A program made the position numbers and the translations under genes. This document shows positions 8,845 to 17,942 of a DNA stretch of 60,722 bases, one piece after another (position 1 is the first letter of the stretch; the number at the start of each line of letters is the position of its first letter). The DNA comes from Mycetocola sp. (GTDB lineage Bacteria; Actinomycetota; Actinomycetes; Actinomycetales; Microbacteriaceae). The notes beneath the pieces are model-generated. The model was given only the letters and a program-made list of their open reading frames with translations, searched no databases and was not told where the DNA came from. The stretch spans positions 1 to 60,722 of the forward strand of contig NZ_JAODMP010000007.1 of NCBI RefSeq assembly GCF_025464835.1, read 5' to 3'.

Positions 8845-10200
8845 ATGGATAAGCAACGCGACTTCGTTCTTCGCACGATCGAGGAACGGGGAGTCAAGTT
8901 CGTCCGCCTCTGGTTCACCGATGTGGTGGGCACCCTCAAGTCGGTGGCGATCGCCCCCGCTGAGGTCGAAGGAGCCTTCGCCGAGGGACTCGGTTTCGAC
9001 GGATCGGCGATCGAGGGGCTCTCGAGGTCCTACGAATCAGACCTGCTCGCGGTCCCCGACCCGACGACGTTCCAGTTGCTGCCGTGGCGCGGTGAGATCG
9101 ACCCGACGGCACGGATGTTCTGCGACATCACCACGCCGGACGGACTGCCGGCCCTCTCCGATCCGCGCAACGTGCTCAAAAGGACACTCGAGAAGGCTGC
9201 CGACCGCGGGTTCACGTTCTACACGCACCCCGAGATCGAGTTCTACCTGCTCAAGTCCGCCCAGATCGGCCCCGAAGGGCCCATCCCCGTCGACTCCGCC
9301 GGTTACTTCGACAACGTCCCAGGCGGAACCGCCCATGACTTCCGCCGTCGCTCGGTTCGGATGCTTGAAGATCTCGGTATCTCCGTCGAGTTCAGCCATC
9401 ACGAGGCAGGCCCGGGCCAGAACGAGATCGACCTGCGCTACGCCGACGCGCTCACCACAGCAGACAACATCATGACCTTCCGCACCGTGATCAAGGAGGT
9501 GGCGATCGAGCAAGGCGTTTACGCCACGTTCATGCCCAAGCCGCTCTCCGACAAACCCGGTTCGGGCATGCACACGCACGTCTCGCTCTTCGAGGGCGAC
9601 ACGAACGCGTTCTACGAGGCGGGTGCCCAGTACCAGCTCTCGAAGATCGGCAGGCAGTTCATCGCCGGTCTGCTGCACCACGCTCCGGAGATCACGGCCG
9701 TGACGAACCAGTTCGTGAACTCCTACAAGCGGCTGTGGGGCTCCGTCGGCAACAACGGTCTCGCTGAAGCGCCCAGTTTCGTCACCTGGGGCCACAACAA
9801 CCGCTCAGCACTTGTGCGCGTGCCGCTGTACAAGCCCAACAAGGGCGGAAGCGCCCGCGTCGAATACCGCGCAATCGACTCGGCGGCGAACCCGTACCTG
9901 GCATACTCGCTTCTCCTGGCGGCAGGGCTCAAGGGAATCGAAGAAGGCTACGAGCTTCCGCCTGAGGCAGAGGACAACGTGTGGAGCCTCAGCGACGCCG
10001 AACGACGTGCGCTGGGTTACGCCGCCCTTCCCGCGAGTCTCGACCACGCCGTCCAGCTCATGGAGGAATCCGAACTCGTCGCTGAGACGCTCGGTGAGCA
10101 GGTGTTCAACTACGTCCTGTTGAACAAGCGCCAGGAATGGCAGGAGTATCGCGCGCAGGTCACACCGTTCGAGCTCTCGAAGAACATCGAGATTCTGTAG
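8845..10200 (+). CDS. glnA2: Type I glutamine synthetase family protein, GlnA2-like
   Basis: A 451-residue GSI-family enzyme, ATP-dependent ligation of ammonia to glutamate or a related substrate. Motifs: GFDGSAIEG, YTHPEIEFYLL (metal Glu), VEFSHHEAGPGQNEIDL, GSGMHTHVSL, the NPYLAYSLLLAAG loop, and a tyrosine at residue 369 in GYELPPEAED, aligned with the adenylylated Tyr of GlnA1. It lacks the longer inserts of GlnA1. The order glnA2-glnE-glnA1 resembles Mycobacterium, where GlnA2 contributes little to total glutamine synthesis; some actinobacterial paralogues act on polyamines. GAGGGG lies close before the ATG. glnE starts 11 bp after its stop. Confidence 0.9.
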   Translation: MDKQRDFVLRTIEERGVKFVRLWFTDVVGTLKSVAIAPAEVEGAFAEGLGFDGSAIEGLSRSYESDLLAVPDPTTFQLLPWRGEIDPTARMFCDITTPDGLPALSDPRNVLKRTLEKAADRGFTFYTHPEIEFYLLKSAQIGPEGPIPVDSAGYFDNVPGGTAHDFRRRSVRMLEDLGISVEFSHHEAGPGQNEIDLRYADALTTADNIMTFRTVIKEVAIEQGVYATFMPKPLSDKPGSGMHTHVSLFEGDTNAFYEAGAQYQLSKIGRQFIAGLLHHAPEITAVTNQFVNSYKRLWGSVGNNGLAEAPSFVTWGHNNRSALVRVPLYKPNKGGSARVEYRAIDSAANPYLAYSLLLAAGLKGIEEGYELPPEAEDNVWSLSDAERRALGYAALPASLDHAVQLMEESELVAETLGEQVFNYVLLNKRQEWQEYRAQVTPFELSKNIEIL

Positions 10201-10211
10201 ATCGAACCCGG

Positions 10212-13200
10212 ATGCGACGGGACCAGGCCACTCTCACCGACCTTGCCCGGCTCGGTTTCGCCGCGCTGAGCGGGGTGCGGGCGCAACTCGACGAACTGGT
10301 CGAAGCGGTCCACCTCGACCTCGACGCGGTTCTTCCCGCGTTCGCGAAAGCCGCCGACCCGGACGAGGCGTTACGGGGACTTCTCGCCCTGGCACGTTCT
10401 CACCCTGATGCGGTGGGTGTCGCGCTGGAGAAACCAGAACACCGCGTTCCTCTCATCCGGCTCCTCGGGGCCTCCGCCGGTCTCGCCGACTTCTTCACCC
10501 GGCACCCCGCCGAACTGTCGGCCTTCAGCGATTGGGATGGCCGACTTCCCACCCGCGACGAACTGGTACAGAGCCTGCTCGATTCGGTCGACGCGACAGA
10601 CGGATTCGCCGCCTATGGCGAGGAGGAGGGCTACACCCGCCTGCGCGTGCGGTACCGGCGCTGGCTGGCGAGGATCGCGGACCACGACCTCTCCGCCGAG
10701 GACCCGAGGGATGTCTTCGACGGCGTTGCGAAGGCGCTGTCGGATGTCGCGGCCGCGGCTCTCGAAGCGTCGATCGCGGTAGCGAGGACCCAGCTGGCGA
10801 CCGCGACCAGCGGGCCTGGTCGGTTCGACGCCGATGAGGTGCGCGGAACCCGGTTCTCGATCATCGGCATGGGCAAGGCCGGCGCTGGGGAACTGAACTA
10901 TGTGAGCGACGTCGACGTCATCTTCGTGGCCGAGGGTGATGAGGAGAAGGGACTGAGCAACGCCAGGGCCGTTGACATCGCCACCCGGATCGCCGTTCTC
11001 TGCATGCGCGGGATCAGCCAGCCTGACATCGAACCGGAGCTGTGGGAGGTGGACCCGAACCTCCGGCCGGAGGGCAAGCAAGGAGCCCTCGTCCGCACTC
11101 TGGAGTCGCATCTGGCCTATTACGACAGGTGGGCGAAGAGCTGGGAGTTCCAGGCTCTGCTGAAAGCGCGAGCGTTCGCCGGCGATCTCGAACTCGGGCA
11201 GCGCTATGTCGACGCGACCTCACCGCTTGTCTGGTCAAGCGCCGGACGGGAGAATTTCGTCGAATCGGTGCAGCGGATGCGGGAGCGGGTCACCGAGAAC
11301 ATCCCGGCCGACGAGGTGCACTACCAACTCAAGCTCGGCCCAGGCGGACTCCGCGACGTCGAGTTCACCGTGCAGTTGCTCCAGCTCGTGCATGGCGCGG
11401 CGGAACCCGGGGTGCGCGAACGCGGCACCATCGCGGCGCTCACCGCGCTGTCCGATCACGGTTTCATCGGCCGGGAGGAGGCGGCGGAGTTCGCAGCCGA
11501 CTACCGACTGCTTCGTGTTCTCGAGCACCGGCTGCAGTTGCACCGACTCCGTCGCACCCACCTGATGCCGCAGAACCCGGATGCCCTCAGGGTGCTCGCA
11601 CGGGCATCAACGTTCGCGCCGACCGGTGAAGCCCTCGTCGCCCTCTGGGAGCGCACCAAGCACGAAGTCCGTGGCCTCCACGAACGCCTCTTCTATCGCC
11701 CGCTGCTCTCAGCTGTTGCCTCACTTCCCGAAGAGGAGGTGTTGCTGAGTCCGGAGCAGGCTGGGGCGCGCCTCGCCGCGATCGGGTTCCGCGACCCCCA
11801 GGGCGCCCTCACCCACATCGCTGCGCTGACCGCCGGCGTCTCACGCCGCGCGATCATTCAGAGGAACCTCCTGCCCGTGATGCTGCGCTGGCTCGCCGAC
11901 GGAGCGGACCCCGACTATGGCCTGCTCGCCTTCCGCCGGCTCAGCGAATCGCTTGGCACGACCCATTGGTTCCTTCGTATGCTGCGCGACTCATCCGGCG
12001 TCGCAGAGAAACTCACACACGTACTGAGCGGTTCGCGGTTCATCGGTGAACTCCTCGACCAGATCCCTGAAGCCGTGGCCTGGCTGGAGCAGGCCTCGGA
12101 ACTGAAACCACGCTCCCTGACAACCCTCGAGGAGGAGATCACGGCAATCCTCGGGCGTCACGACTCGGATGATCCCGCCGCGAAGGCGATCCGCCGGCTG
12201 CGACGCCGGGAGATTCTGAGGCTTGCCCTGGGTTCGGTGACAGGGACCCTGCCGGTCAGCGACCTCGCGCTCGGGCTCACGGATGTCACGACGGCCACGA
12301 TCGGGGGGCTCCTCCAGACCATCCGCCGAGCGGATGGGTTCGGCGAAACGTCGCTGGAATTCGCAGTGATCGGCATGGGCAGGTACGGGGGAGCGGAGCT
12401 GGGATTCGGCTCGGACGCCGACGTCATGTACGTCTACCGGGCTACCGCCCTGCCGAACGAGCAAACCCACCTGGCCGCGAACCGCATCATCTCGGAACTC
12501 AACAGGCTCAGCGAGGACCACCGGTTGCCGCTCGACCTCGACGTCGGCCTCCGCCCGGAGGGAAAGAACGGGCCCGTCGCACGGTCCCTGGAGTCCTACC
12601 GGGCGTACTACTCCCGCTGGTCACTCACCTGGGAGGCGCAAGCCCTGCTGCGCGCTCGTGGCGTCGCAGGGAACCAGTCGCTCCAGCGTGACTTCGAGGC
12701 GCTTGCCGACGGCATCCGGTACCCGGCTGACATCGCGGAGAGCGCCGTGCGTGAAGTCAAACGGATCAAAGCCCGCGTGGAGAACGAACGGCTGCCGCAG
12801 GGTGCTGACCCGACCCGTCACGTCAAACTCGGGCGCGGTTCGCTCAGCGACGTGGAATGGTTCGTTCAACTCCTGCAACTGCAGCACGGCGCCAGGATTC
12901 CGCAACTGCGGACGACGAGCACCCTCGAAGCCCTTGCCGTTGCCGTCCAGAACGGACTCGTGCAGGAGGAGACCGCCGACCGGCTGAGGTCCGCGTGGAT
13001 CTTCGCCTCGCGGTTGCGGTCCGCTATGACGCTGTGGCTCACCAAGACCACGGATGTGCTCCCGAGCGACCGCATGCAGCTCGAGGGCATTGCACGGGTG
13101 CTCGAGTACCCGCCGGGTTCGGCTGCCCAGCTGGAGGAGGACTACCTGCAGGTCACCCGGCGAGCACGCAGCGTTTTCGAGAAACAGTTCTACGGGGGAC

Positions 13201-13229
13201 CGGTCAGACCGGAGCCGACGACGCGGTGA
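10212..13229 (+). CDS. glnE: Bifunctional glutamine synthetase adenylyltransferase/deadenylase
   Basis: A 1005-residue enzyme that adenylylates a tyrosine of GlnA to switch it off and removes the AMP when nitrogen is short. Two nucleotidyltransferase halves are clear: the first has GMGKAGAGELNYVSDVDVIFV and the DPNLRPEGKQG block, followed by the helical KLGPGGLRDVEF segment; the second has GMGRYGGAELGFGSDADVMYV and LRPEGKNGP, then KLGRGSLSDVEW. Both acidic pairs (SDVD and SDAD) are intact, so both activities are expected. The start is the first ATG after glnA2; upstream in-frame codons overlap glnA2. It is convergent with glnA1, its likely target. Confidence 0.95.
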   Translation: MRRDQATLTDLARLGFAALSGVRAQLDELVEAVHLDLDAVLPAFAKAADPDEALRGLLALARSHPDAVGVALEKPEHRVPLIRLLGASAGLADFFTRHPAELSAFSDWDGRLPTRDELVQSLLDSVDATDGFAAYGEEEGYTRLRVRYRRWLARIADHDLSAEDPRDVFDGVAKALSDVAAAALEASIAVARTQLATATSGPGRFDADEVRGTRFSIIGMGKAGAGELNYVSDVDVIFVAEGDEEKGLSNARAVDIATRIAVLCMRGISQPDIEPELWEVDPNLRPEGKQGALVRTLESHLAYYDRWAKSWEFQALLKARAFAGDLELGQRYVDATSPLVWSSAGRENFVESVQRMRERVTENIPADEVHYQLKLGPGGLRDVEFTVQLLQLVHGAAEPGVRERGTIAALTALSDHGFIGREEAAEFAADYRLLRVLEHRLQLHRLRRTHLMPQNPDALRVLARASTFAPTGEALVALWERTKHEVRGLHERLFYRPLLSAVASLPEEEVLLSPEQAGARLAAIGFRDPQGALTHIAALTAGVSRRAIIQRNLLPVMLRWLADGADPDYGLLAFRRLSESLGTTHWFLRMLRDSSGVAEKLTHVLSGSRFIGELLDQIPEAVAWLEQASELKPRSLTTLEEEITAILGRHDSDDPAAKAIRRLRRREILRLALGSVTGTLPVSDLALGLTDVTTATIGGLLQTIRRADGFGETSLEFAVIGMGRYGGAELGFGSDADVMYVYRATALPNEQTHLAANRIISELNRLSEDHRLPLDLDVGLRPEGKNGPVARSLESYRAYYSRWSLTWEAQALLRARGVAGNQSLQRDFEALADGIRYPADIAESAVREVKRIKARVENERLPQGADPTRHVKLGRGSLSDVEWFVQLLQLQHGARIPQLRTTSTLEALAVAVQNGLVQEETADRLRSAWIFASRLRSAMTLWLTKTTDVLPSDRMQLEGIARVLEYPPGSAAQLEEDYLQVTRRARSVFEKQFYGGPVRPEPTTR

Positions 13230-13303
13230 TGTGAGCCTTCGCGAGCCGCTTTTTCGGAACCGGGATCGTGAGGTTGGCAGTCCCCTATGCCCGATTGCTG
13301 CGG

Positions 13304-13442
13304 ATGCTTATCGTCAGGAGATTCGCACAGGTCACCTTCGCCGACAAACCCCTCGGTGTCGATGACGAAGCTGCTGACCTGTTACTTGAGTACGCGGCGC
13401 TCTTGGCGAGCCGCGGAAGTGCCGACGCGGCGGATCTCGTCG
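13304..13442 (+). pseudogene. Possible remnant of a small conserved gene
   Basis: In one frame from the ATG at 13304 the sequence reads VTFADKPLGVDDEAADLLLEYAALLASRGSADAADLV in two consecutive segments. This looks like genuine protein (amphipathic helix, no rare codons) and resembles short Microbacteriaceae proteins of unknown function. The frame then runs straight into the bidirectional terminator and the 3' end of glnA1 antisense, so a proper C-terminus is missing. No ribosome-binding site is seen. I interpret it as a truncated remnant; chance coding-like sequence is possible. Confidence 0.3.
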
Positions 13443-13445
13443 GAA

Positions 13446-13486
13446 AAACCCGCCCGCCCGGTCGAGGAGACCGTGCGGGCGGGTTT
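13446..13486 (-). terminator. Rho-independent terminator of glnA1 (bidirectional)
   Basis: A long GC-rich stem (13446-13463 with 13469-13486, one mismatch) with a 5-nt loop. On the minus strand it is followed by a T-run and lies 23 bp after the glnA1 stop. It can also stop read-through from glnE. Confidence 0.9.
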
Positions 13487-13508
13487 ATCGCGTTTCGCAG
13501 CCTGGAGA

Positions 13509-14945
13509 CTACACCCCGTAGTAGAGCTCGAACTCGAACGGGTGCGGACGCTGGGCGAGCGGCTTGATCTCGTGCTCGCGCTTGTAATCGATCCACGTTT
13601 CGATGAGTTCGCGGCTGAACACGTTTCCCTGGAGCAGGAAGTCGTGGTCCGCCTCGAGGGCCTGGAGGGCGCCCTCCAACGTCGACGGCACCTGGGGGAT
13701 GCTCTTGGCCTCTTCAGGAGGCAGTTCGTAGAGGTCCTTGTCAACCGGCTCGTGCGGCTCGATGCGGTTCTTGATTCCGTCGAGCCCTGCCATCAGTTGT
13801 GCGGCGAAACCCAGGTACGGGTTGCCGGACGCGTCTGGCGCACGGAATTCGATCCGCTTCGCCTTCGGGTTCGATCCGGTGATCGGGATGCGGATGGATG
13901 CCGACCGGTTGCCGGCCGAGTACACCAGGTTCACGGGCGCCTCGAAGCCGGGGACGAGGCGGCGGTAGCTGTTGATCGTCGGGTTGGTGAATGCCAGCAC
14001 TGCGGGAGCGTGCTTGAGGAGCCCGCCGATGTACCAGCGGGCGATGTCCGAGAGTCCGCCGTAGCCGGCCTCATCGTAGAACAACGGCGTTCCGCCGTTC
14101 CACAGCGACTGGTGGACGTGCATTCCTGACCCGTTGTCACCGAAGAGCGGCTTGGGCATGAACGTCGCCGTCTTGTTCCACTGGTGGGCGGTGTTCTTGA
14201 CGATGTACTTGAACTTGAGGATGTCGTCAGCCGAGTGCGTCATCGTGTCGAAACGGTAGTTGATCTCACCCTGGCCCGCTGTGCCGACCTCGTGGTGGCT
14301 GCGCTCGAGAATGAGTCCCGCGTCCGCCAGCTTGATGCAGATGTCGTCGCGGAGATCGGCGTGCTGGTCGACCGGGCTGACCGGGAAGTAGCCGCCCTTG
14401 TACGGGGTCTTGTTGGCGAGGTTGCCACCGACGCCGTTGATCCTCTCGTCCTTGCCGGAGTTCCAGGCACCCTCGCTGGAGTCCACCGAGTAGAAGCTCG
14501 AGTGCTGGTTGGTCTCGTAGCGCACGTCATCGAAGATGTAGAACTCGGCTTCTGGAGCAAAGAACGCCGTGTCGGCGATGCCTGTTGAGGCGAGGTACTT
14601 CTCTGCCTTCTTCGCCACCTGACGCGGGTCCTTGGCGTAGATCTCGCCGTTCCGCGGGTTGTAGATGTCGAAGATCATGATGAGCGTTCGTTCCGTACGG
14701 AACGGGTCGATGTACGCAGTGGAGACATCCGGGATCAACTGCATGTCGGACTCGTGGATGCTCGCGAATCCCCGGATCGACGAGCCGTCGAACAGCTGAC
14801 CGACAGTGAAGAACTCCTCGTCGACAGTCGATGCCGGGATGTTGAAGTGCTGCTGGACACCGGGAAGGTCGGTAAAGCGGACGTCGACGAACTTGACGTC
14901 GGTGTCCTTGATGAAACTAAGCACCTCGGATGAGTCGCTGAACAT
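13509..14945 (-). CDS. glnA: Glutamine synthetase type I (GlnA1)
   Basis: A 478-residue dodecameric ATP-dependent glutamine synthetase, the main ammonia-assimilating enzyme. Motifs: [20 protein letters not shown] (metal Glu), a [18 protein letters not shown] block, [25 protein letters not shown], and Tyr406 in DLYELPPEE, the classical adenylylation site for GlnE. The ATG giving MFSDSSEVL was chosen because GGAG lies upstream on the minus strand and homologues start there, rather than the 16-residue longer frame. The promoter carries a perfect four-box GlnR-type operator. It ends toward glnE with a strong terminator between them. Confidence 0.97.
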   Translation of the reverse strand: MFSDSSEVLSFIKDTDVKFVDVRFTDLPGVQQHFNIPASTVDEEFFTVGQLFDGSSIRGFASIHESDMQLIPDVSTAYIDPFRTERTLIMIFDIYNPRNGEIYAKDPRQVAKKAEKYLASTGIADTAFFAPEAEFYIFDDVRYETNQHSSFYSVDSSEGAWNSGKDERINGVGGNLANKTPYKGGYFPVSPVDQHADLRDDICIKLADAGLILERSHHEVGTAGQGEINYRFDTMTHSADDILKFKYIVKNTAHQWNKTATFMPKPLFGDNGSGMHVHQSLWNGGTPLFYDEAGYGGLSDIARWYIGGLLKHAPAVLAFTNPTINSYRRLVPGFEAPVNLVYSAGNRSASIRIPITGSNPKAKRIEFRAPDASGNPYLGFAAQLMAGLDGIKNRIEPHEPVDKDLYELPPEEAKSIPQVPSTLEGALQALEADHDFLLQGNVFSRELIETWIDYKREHEIKPLAQRPHPFEFELYYGV

Positions 14946-15002
14946 ATGGAGAACTCCAAAAAGGGTTGGTACCGAGACGGCTGCAGTGTGCAACCTCTAG
15001 AG

Positions 15003-15008
15003 AGGGTA
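15003..15008 (-). promoter_or_regulatory. Candidate -10 of glnA1
   Basis: On the minus strand TACCCT lies about 11 bp downstream of the last GlnR half-site, so the GlnR boxes would sit over and upstream of the -35 region, as expected for activation. The hexamer is a modest match only. Confidence 0.35.
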
Positions 15009-15018
15009 TTGACCCGGG

Positions 15019-15056
15019 GTTACCCCGCGGTCACACCCATGTTTCTGGCATGTTAC
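15019..15056 (-). promoter_or_regulatory. GlnR-type operator upstream of glnA1
   Basis: Read on the minus strand: GTAAC (15056-15052), GAAAC (15045-15041), GTGAC (15034-15030), GTAAC (15023-15019), each start exactly 11 bp from the next. This matches the actinobacterial GlnR consensus of alternating gTnAC and GaAAc boxes with 6-bp spacers. GlnR itself is not in the window; binding is inferred. Confidence 0.8.
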
Positions 15057-15072
15057 ACCGGCACCCGCCGCG

Positions 15073-15078
15073 TAGGAT
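15073..15078 (+). promoter_or_regulatory. -10 element TAGGAT of a leaderless transcript
   Basis: TAGGAT ends 7 nt before the GTG start of the RDD gene, with no ribosome-binding site. It is back-to-back with the GlnR operator of glnA1. Confidence 0.5.
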
Positions 15079-15084
15079 CGAGAT

Positions 15085-15528
15085 GTGTCGAGTGTTCGAA
15101 AGCCCACCGCCGATTTCGGCGATGCCGCCCCCAGCCGGTATCCCGGAGAACGACTCGGGCTGCCCGAGAGCGGTCCGCGCAGCGTCGGCAGGGTGGGTAG
15201 GCGGTTGGGCGCACTGGCGATCGACTGGGCTTCTGCCGTGATGATCGTCACTATCTTCTTTCCGGACTCGGTCGGGATCGGCAACGGCTGGGCGAACAGC
15301 GTCGCGTTCGCCGTGCTCCAGGTGATCTTCATCACCACAACAGGCGGCAGCGTCGGGCACCGTCTCGTCGGGCTGCGCGTGGTCCCGCTCACCGGCGGGT
15401 ATGTCGGCGTGTGGCGCCCGGTCGTCCGCACACTCCTGCTTGTCGTCATCCTCCCAGCGCTGGTGTGGGATGTGGACCAGCGTGGGTTCCACGACAAGAT
15501 CGCGGGCACCGTGCTGATCCGGGCGTGA
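15085..15528 (+). CDS. RDD family membrane protein
   Basis: A 147-residue integral membrane protein of the RDD family. The RDD signature is visible as RRLGALAIDWASAV at the first membrane helix (about residues 40-57), with a second helix around 70-90 (WANSVAFAVLQVIFITTTGG), the conserved GHRLVGLRV loop, and a third helix near 112-130 before DQRGFHDKIAGT. Family function is unproven; some members act as ion antiporters. The GTG start is supported by a leaderless -10 element. It is divergent from glnA1 and followed by a bidirectional terminator. Confidence 0.88.
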   Translation: MSSVRKPTADFGDAAPSRYPGERLGLPESGPRSVGRVGRRLGALAIDWASAVMIVTIFFPDSVGIGNGWANSVAFAVLQVIFITTTGGSVGHRLVGLRVVPLTGGYVGVWRPVVRTLLLVVILPALVWDVDQRGFHDKIAGTVLIRA

Positions 15529-15580
15529 CGACGCATCCGTCGCGATCCGGGCTGCAGCGCACGACCGTCCCAGAACAGCG

Positions 15581-15614
15581 AAAACCCGCCCGGGCATTTG
15601 CCAGGACGGGTTTT
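15581..15614. terminator. Bidirectional terminator between RDD gene and DUF4191 gene
   Basis: An imperfect 15-bp stem (15581-15595 with 15600-15614, two mismatches). T-rich on both strands, it serves the two convergent genes. Confidence 0.8.
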
Positions 15615-15627
15615 CTTGTGCATGGGG

Positions 15628-16338
15628 TCAGCGTGCCCGCTGAGGGCGGACTTTGAAGGGGTCGACGCCCTTCGGGATCGGCAGCGAACCGACACTGAGC
15701 GAGGCAAGCCTGTTGACGACGGCGAGTGCCTCAGGTTTGGTCAACGTCTTCTTCACGGAGCGGAACGACTTCGTGAGCTTGTAGAGCGGTACAGAGTCTT
15801 CGTCAGGTCCGACGAAGAACACGGTGACAGGCACGTTCGGAACGACCCGGTTGATCTTGCGCTTCTCATCGTCGACGAGGCGCCCTGCGCGGGAACGCGG
15901 GCCTTCCCCGACAAGTACCACGCCGCCGCGTCCCACCGCACGATAGACAGCATCCTGGGTCTTCGCGTTGGCGTTGATCGGCATTTCGCTGCCCTGCCAG
16001 CCGCGGGGGAGTGAACTGCGGAACACAGCGCCGACGGCACCCGGCTGGCCGGCGATCTGGCCGTAAGCGGCGCGCTCGGCCCGACGCCCAAGGATGATCA
16101 TGGCCACGAGTACACCGGCAAGCAGACCGGCGATGATCCACAGCACGAGTGCGAGGATGCTGCCGGGGGAGAAGATGAGCGCGGCCGCGACAGCAATCGC
16201 GATGCTGCCGAGGAACCCGAGAACCATCCACCATACGACGCTCTTGTCGTAGCGGCGGGTCATCTGGAAGACCTGCCCCATTTGCTTCAGACGGCCGGGT
16301 TCCTTCGCCGCCTTGACGGGTTTTTCTTTGCGTGCCAT
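15628..16338 (-). CDS. DUF4191 family membrane protein
   Basis: A 236-residue actinobacterial membrane protein of unknown function. A basic N-terminus is followed by two adjacent transmembrane helices (about residues 36-58 and 62-83), then a soluble domain with the conserved GRRGGVVLVGEG-type block (here GRGGVVLVGEG) and the KTLTKPEA segment near the end. The family is often found beside the lipoyl/2-oxoacid dehydrogenase genes, as here (sucB and lpdA are nearby). On the minus strand TATCCT lies 7 nt before the ATG, compatible with a leaderless start. Function is unknown. Confidence 0.85.
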   Translation of the reverse strand: MARKEKPVKAAKEPGRLKQMGQVFQMTRRYDKSVVWWMVLGFLGSIAIAVAAALIFSPGSILALVLWIIAGLLAGVLVAMIILGRRAERAAYGQIAGQPGAVGAVFRSSLPRGWQGSEMPINANAKTQDAVYRAVGRGGVVLVGEGPRSRAGRLVDDEKRKINRVVPNVPVTVFFVGPDEDSVPLYKLTKSFRSVKKTLTKPEALAVVNRLASLSVGSLPIPKGVDPFKVRPQRAR

Positions 16339-16493
16339 GTGAACAAGGATACCGGCATTGCGGCTGCCCGTCCGTTCGCTTTCCGGCCCCCAAGGGCGGG
16401 CGGTTCCCTCACATCCAGCTGTTCAGGGTGTCCCTCTCCCCGACCGGCGCAGGGACGGGGCGGGGTAGTGTTGCGCCCTGCGATCATCCCGTC

Positions 16494-17942
16494 ATGCCCG
16501 ATGTTCTCTCCACCGCGCCGTCCTCCGTCGATGGTGCTCTGTTGCCCGGCACCGTCGTCGCCGGCTACCGCCTTCTCCGGCAGGTGGCAGGTATTGGTGC
16601 AACGAACCCGTGGCTGGCCCGAGGCCCCGGCGGGGAGGAAACCCTATGCCTGACAGTCCAACCGGCGACGGAGGCACTGGGCGGGCGCCTCGCCCTGCAC
16701 AGTCGCATCTCATCGTCACACGTCCTGAGGCTGGTCGACCTGGCGACCGATACCGACGGGCACGTCGTCCTGGTCCATGAACGAACCGACTGGACCCTCG
16801 CCACCCTGCTTTCGTGCCGCGTGAGCCTCGCGCCGGGGGAGGCGGTGACCGTCCTGGCGCCGCTCGTGGCCGGGTTGTCTGCGATCCACCGTGCGGGCCT
16901 CTGCCTCGGCGGCGTCTCACCCGCCACCGTGTTGTTCTGCCCCGACGGACGGCCGGTCATCGGCGGCCTCGATGTGCTTTCGGACGCGCAGAAGGACAGT
17001 TCCGACGACGAGGACCACCTGCCGCGAGGTATTCTTGCGGACTATCGATCTCTCGGAGCTCTCATCGATGCGGTGGCGTACGTCGTGGATGAGCCCGCCC
17101 GGTCAGCGCTCAGCGACATCTCCGTCTGGATCGGAACGCAGCTCAACGACAGTTCCGCCACGGGCTCGCTCCTCGCACAACTGGAGTGCCGGCTCTTCAC
17201 AGTTGCGCCTGCGCTTCCGGTTGTCCTTGCACCCGACCGGGGGCCGTTGAGCGCAGGCGTCCAAGGGCGAAGCGGACCACCGGCTCGTGCAGGATATTCC
17301 TTCGCGGTGCCCAACGGTCGCCCGACCGACGTCTGGCCCGCTCTCGCGGAATGGGCGGCGGCCGCTCGAAACAGCGGAGTCGGCGCCTGGATGCAACGGG
17401 TGATGCGCGGTCGGGCGTTCGTTGTCTGCCTCGGGATCGTCCTGCTCGTCGGCGTCCTGCTCGCCGGGCTTGCTGCGATCCCGGACCGTGCGCCCGGGTC
17501 AGCAGGCTCGGCGGCCGAGGCCGGGCATTCTCCTCACCCCGCCGGGATAACGGGGGAAACGGAATCGCCTGCAGTCCCCGCGCCAGTGGTAGGCGGCGCT
17601 CCGGCCGACCACGATCCTGCTGGCCTGGAGGATCCCGTGGCCGCGACGATCGTGCTGCTCGAGTTACGGATGCGTTGCGCGCGCGAGGGGTCAGCGGCCT
17701 GTGTGTCCCGATATGCCGAGCCTGCCTCTGCCCTCGCCGAGGCGGACATCCACGCGCTCGGTAAGGACGGGTCGTCCCGGCTGCTCGCCGCGGACGGAGC
17801 CGAAGTGCAACTCTTGCAGAATTACGGCGACGTTGCGCTCATGCGAGCGGCCACCGGAAACGAAGAACGCCAGCCAGTGCTCGTCCTCGCGGTGAGGACG
17901 GACACCGGCTGGCGTCTGCGTGATCTGTTCGAACCGGATTAG
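16494..17942 (+). CDS. Membrane-anchored pseudokinase-like protein with C-terminal NTF2-like domain
   Basis: A 482-residue protein. Residues about 15-220 follow the Ser/Thr kinase fold: a [14 protein letters not shown] start, a [10 protein letters not shown] segment, an [12 protein letters not shown] hinge and an [19 protein letters not shown] catalytic loop. Key residues are missing: no beta-3 Lys, the HRDLKPxN loop reads [10 protein letters not shown], and DFG reads GGLD, so it should be catalytically dead. A single transmembrane helix lies near residues 306-330, followed by a Pro/Ala-rich linker and a 100-residue NTF2-like domain that would be outside the cell. The start is uncertain; no ribosome-binding site is seen, and a TAGTGT -10 candidate lies at 16466. 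Its stop overlaps the sucB stop by 4 bp, tail to tail. Confidence 0.7.
   Translation: MPDVLSTAPSSVDGALLPGTVVAGYRLLRQVAGIGATNPWLARGPGGEETLCLTVQPATEALGGRLALHSRISSSHVLRLVDLATDTDGHVVLVHERTDWTLATLLSCRVSLAPGEAVTVLAPLVAGLSAIHRAGLCLGGVSPATVLFCPDGRPVIGGLDVLSDAQKDSSDDEDHLPRGILADYRSLGALIDAVAYVVDEPARSALSDISVWIGTQLNDSSATGSLLAQLECRLFTVAPALPVVLAPDRGPLSAGVQGRSGPPARAGYSFAVPNGRPTDVWPALAEWAAAARNSGVGAWMQRVMRGRAFVVCLGIVLLVGVLLAGLAAIPDRAPGSAGSAAEAGHSPHPAGITGETESPAVPAPVVGGAPADHDPAGLEDPVAATIVLLELRMRCAREGSAACVSRYAEPASALAEADIHALGKDGSSRLLAADGAEVQLLQNYGDVALMRAATGNEERQPVLVLAVRTDTGWRLRDLFEPD

Noticed and set aside
8845-10200. GlnA2-like protein as having lost the adenylylation tyrosine
   Set aside because: A tyrosine (residue 369, GYELPPE) is present at the equivalent position, so loss cannot be claimed; whether it is modified is unknown.
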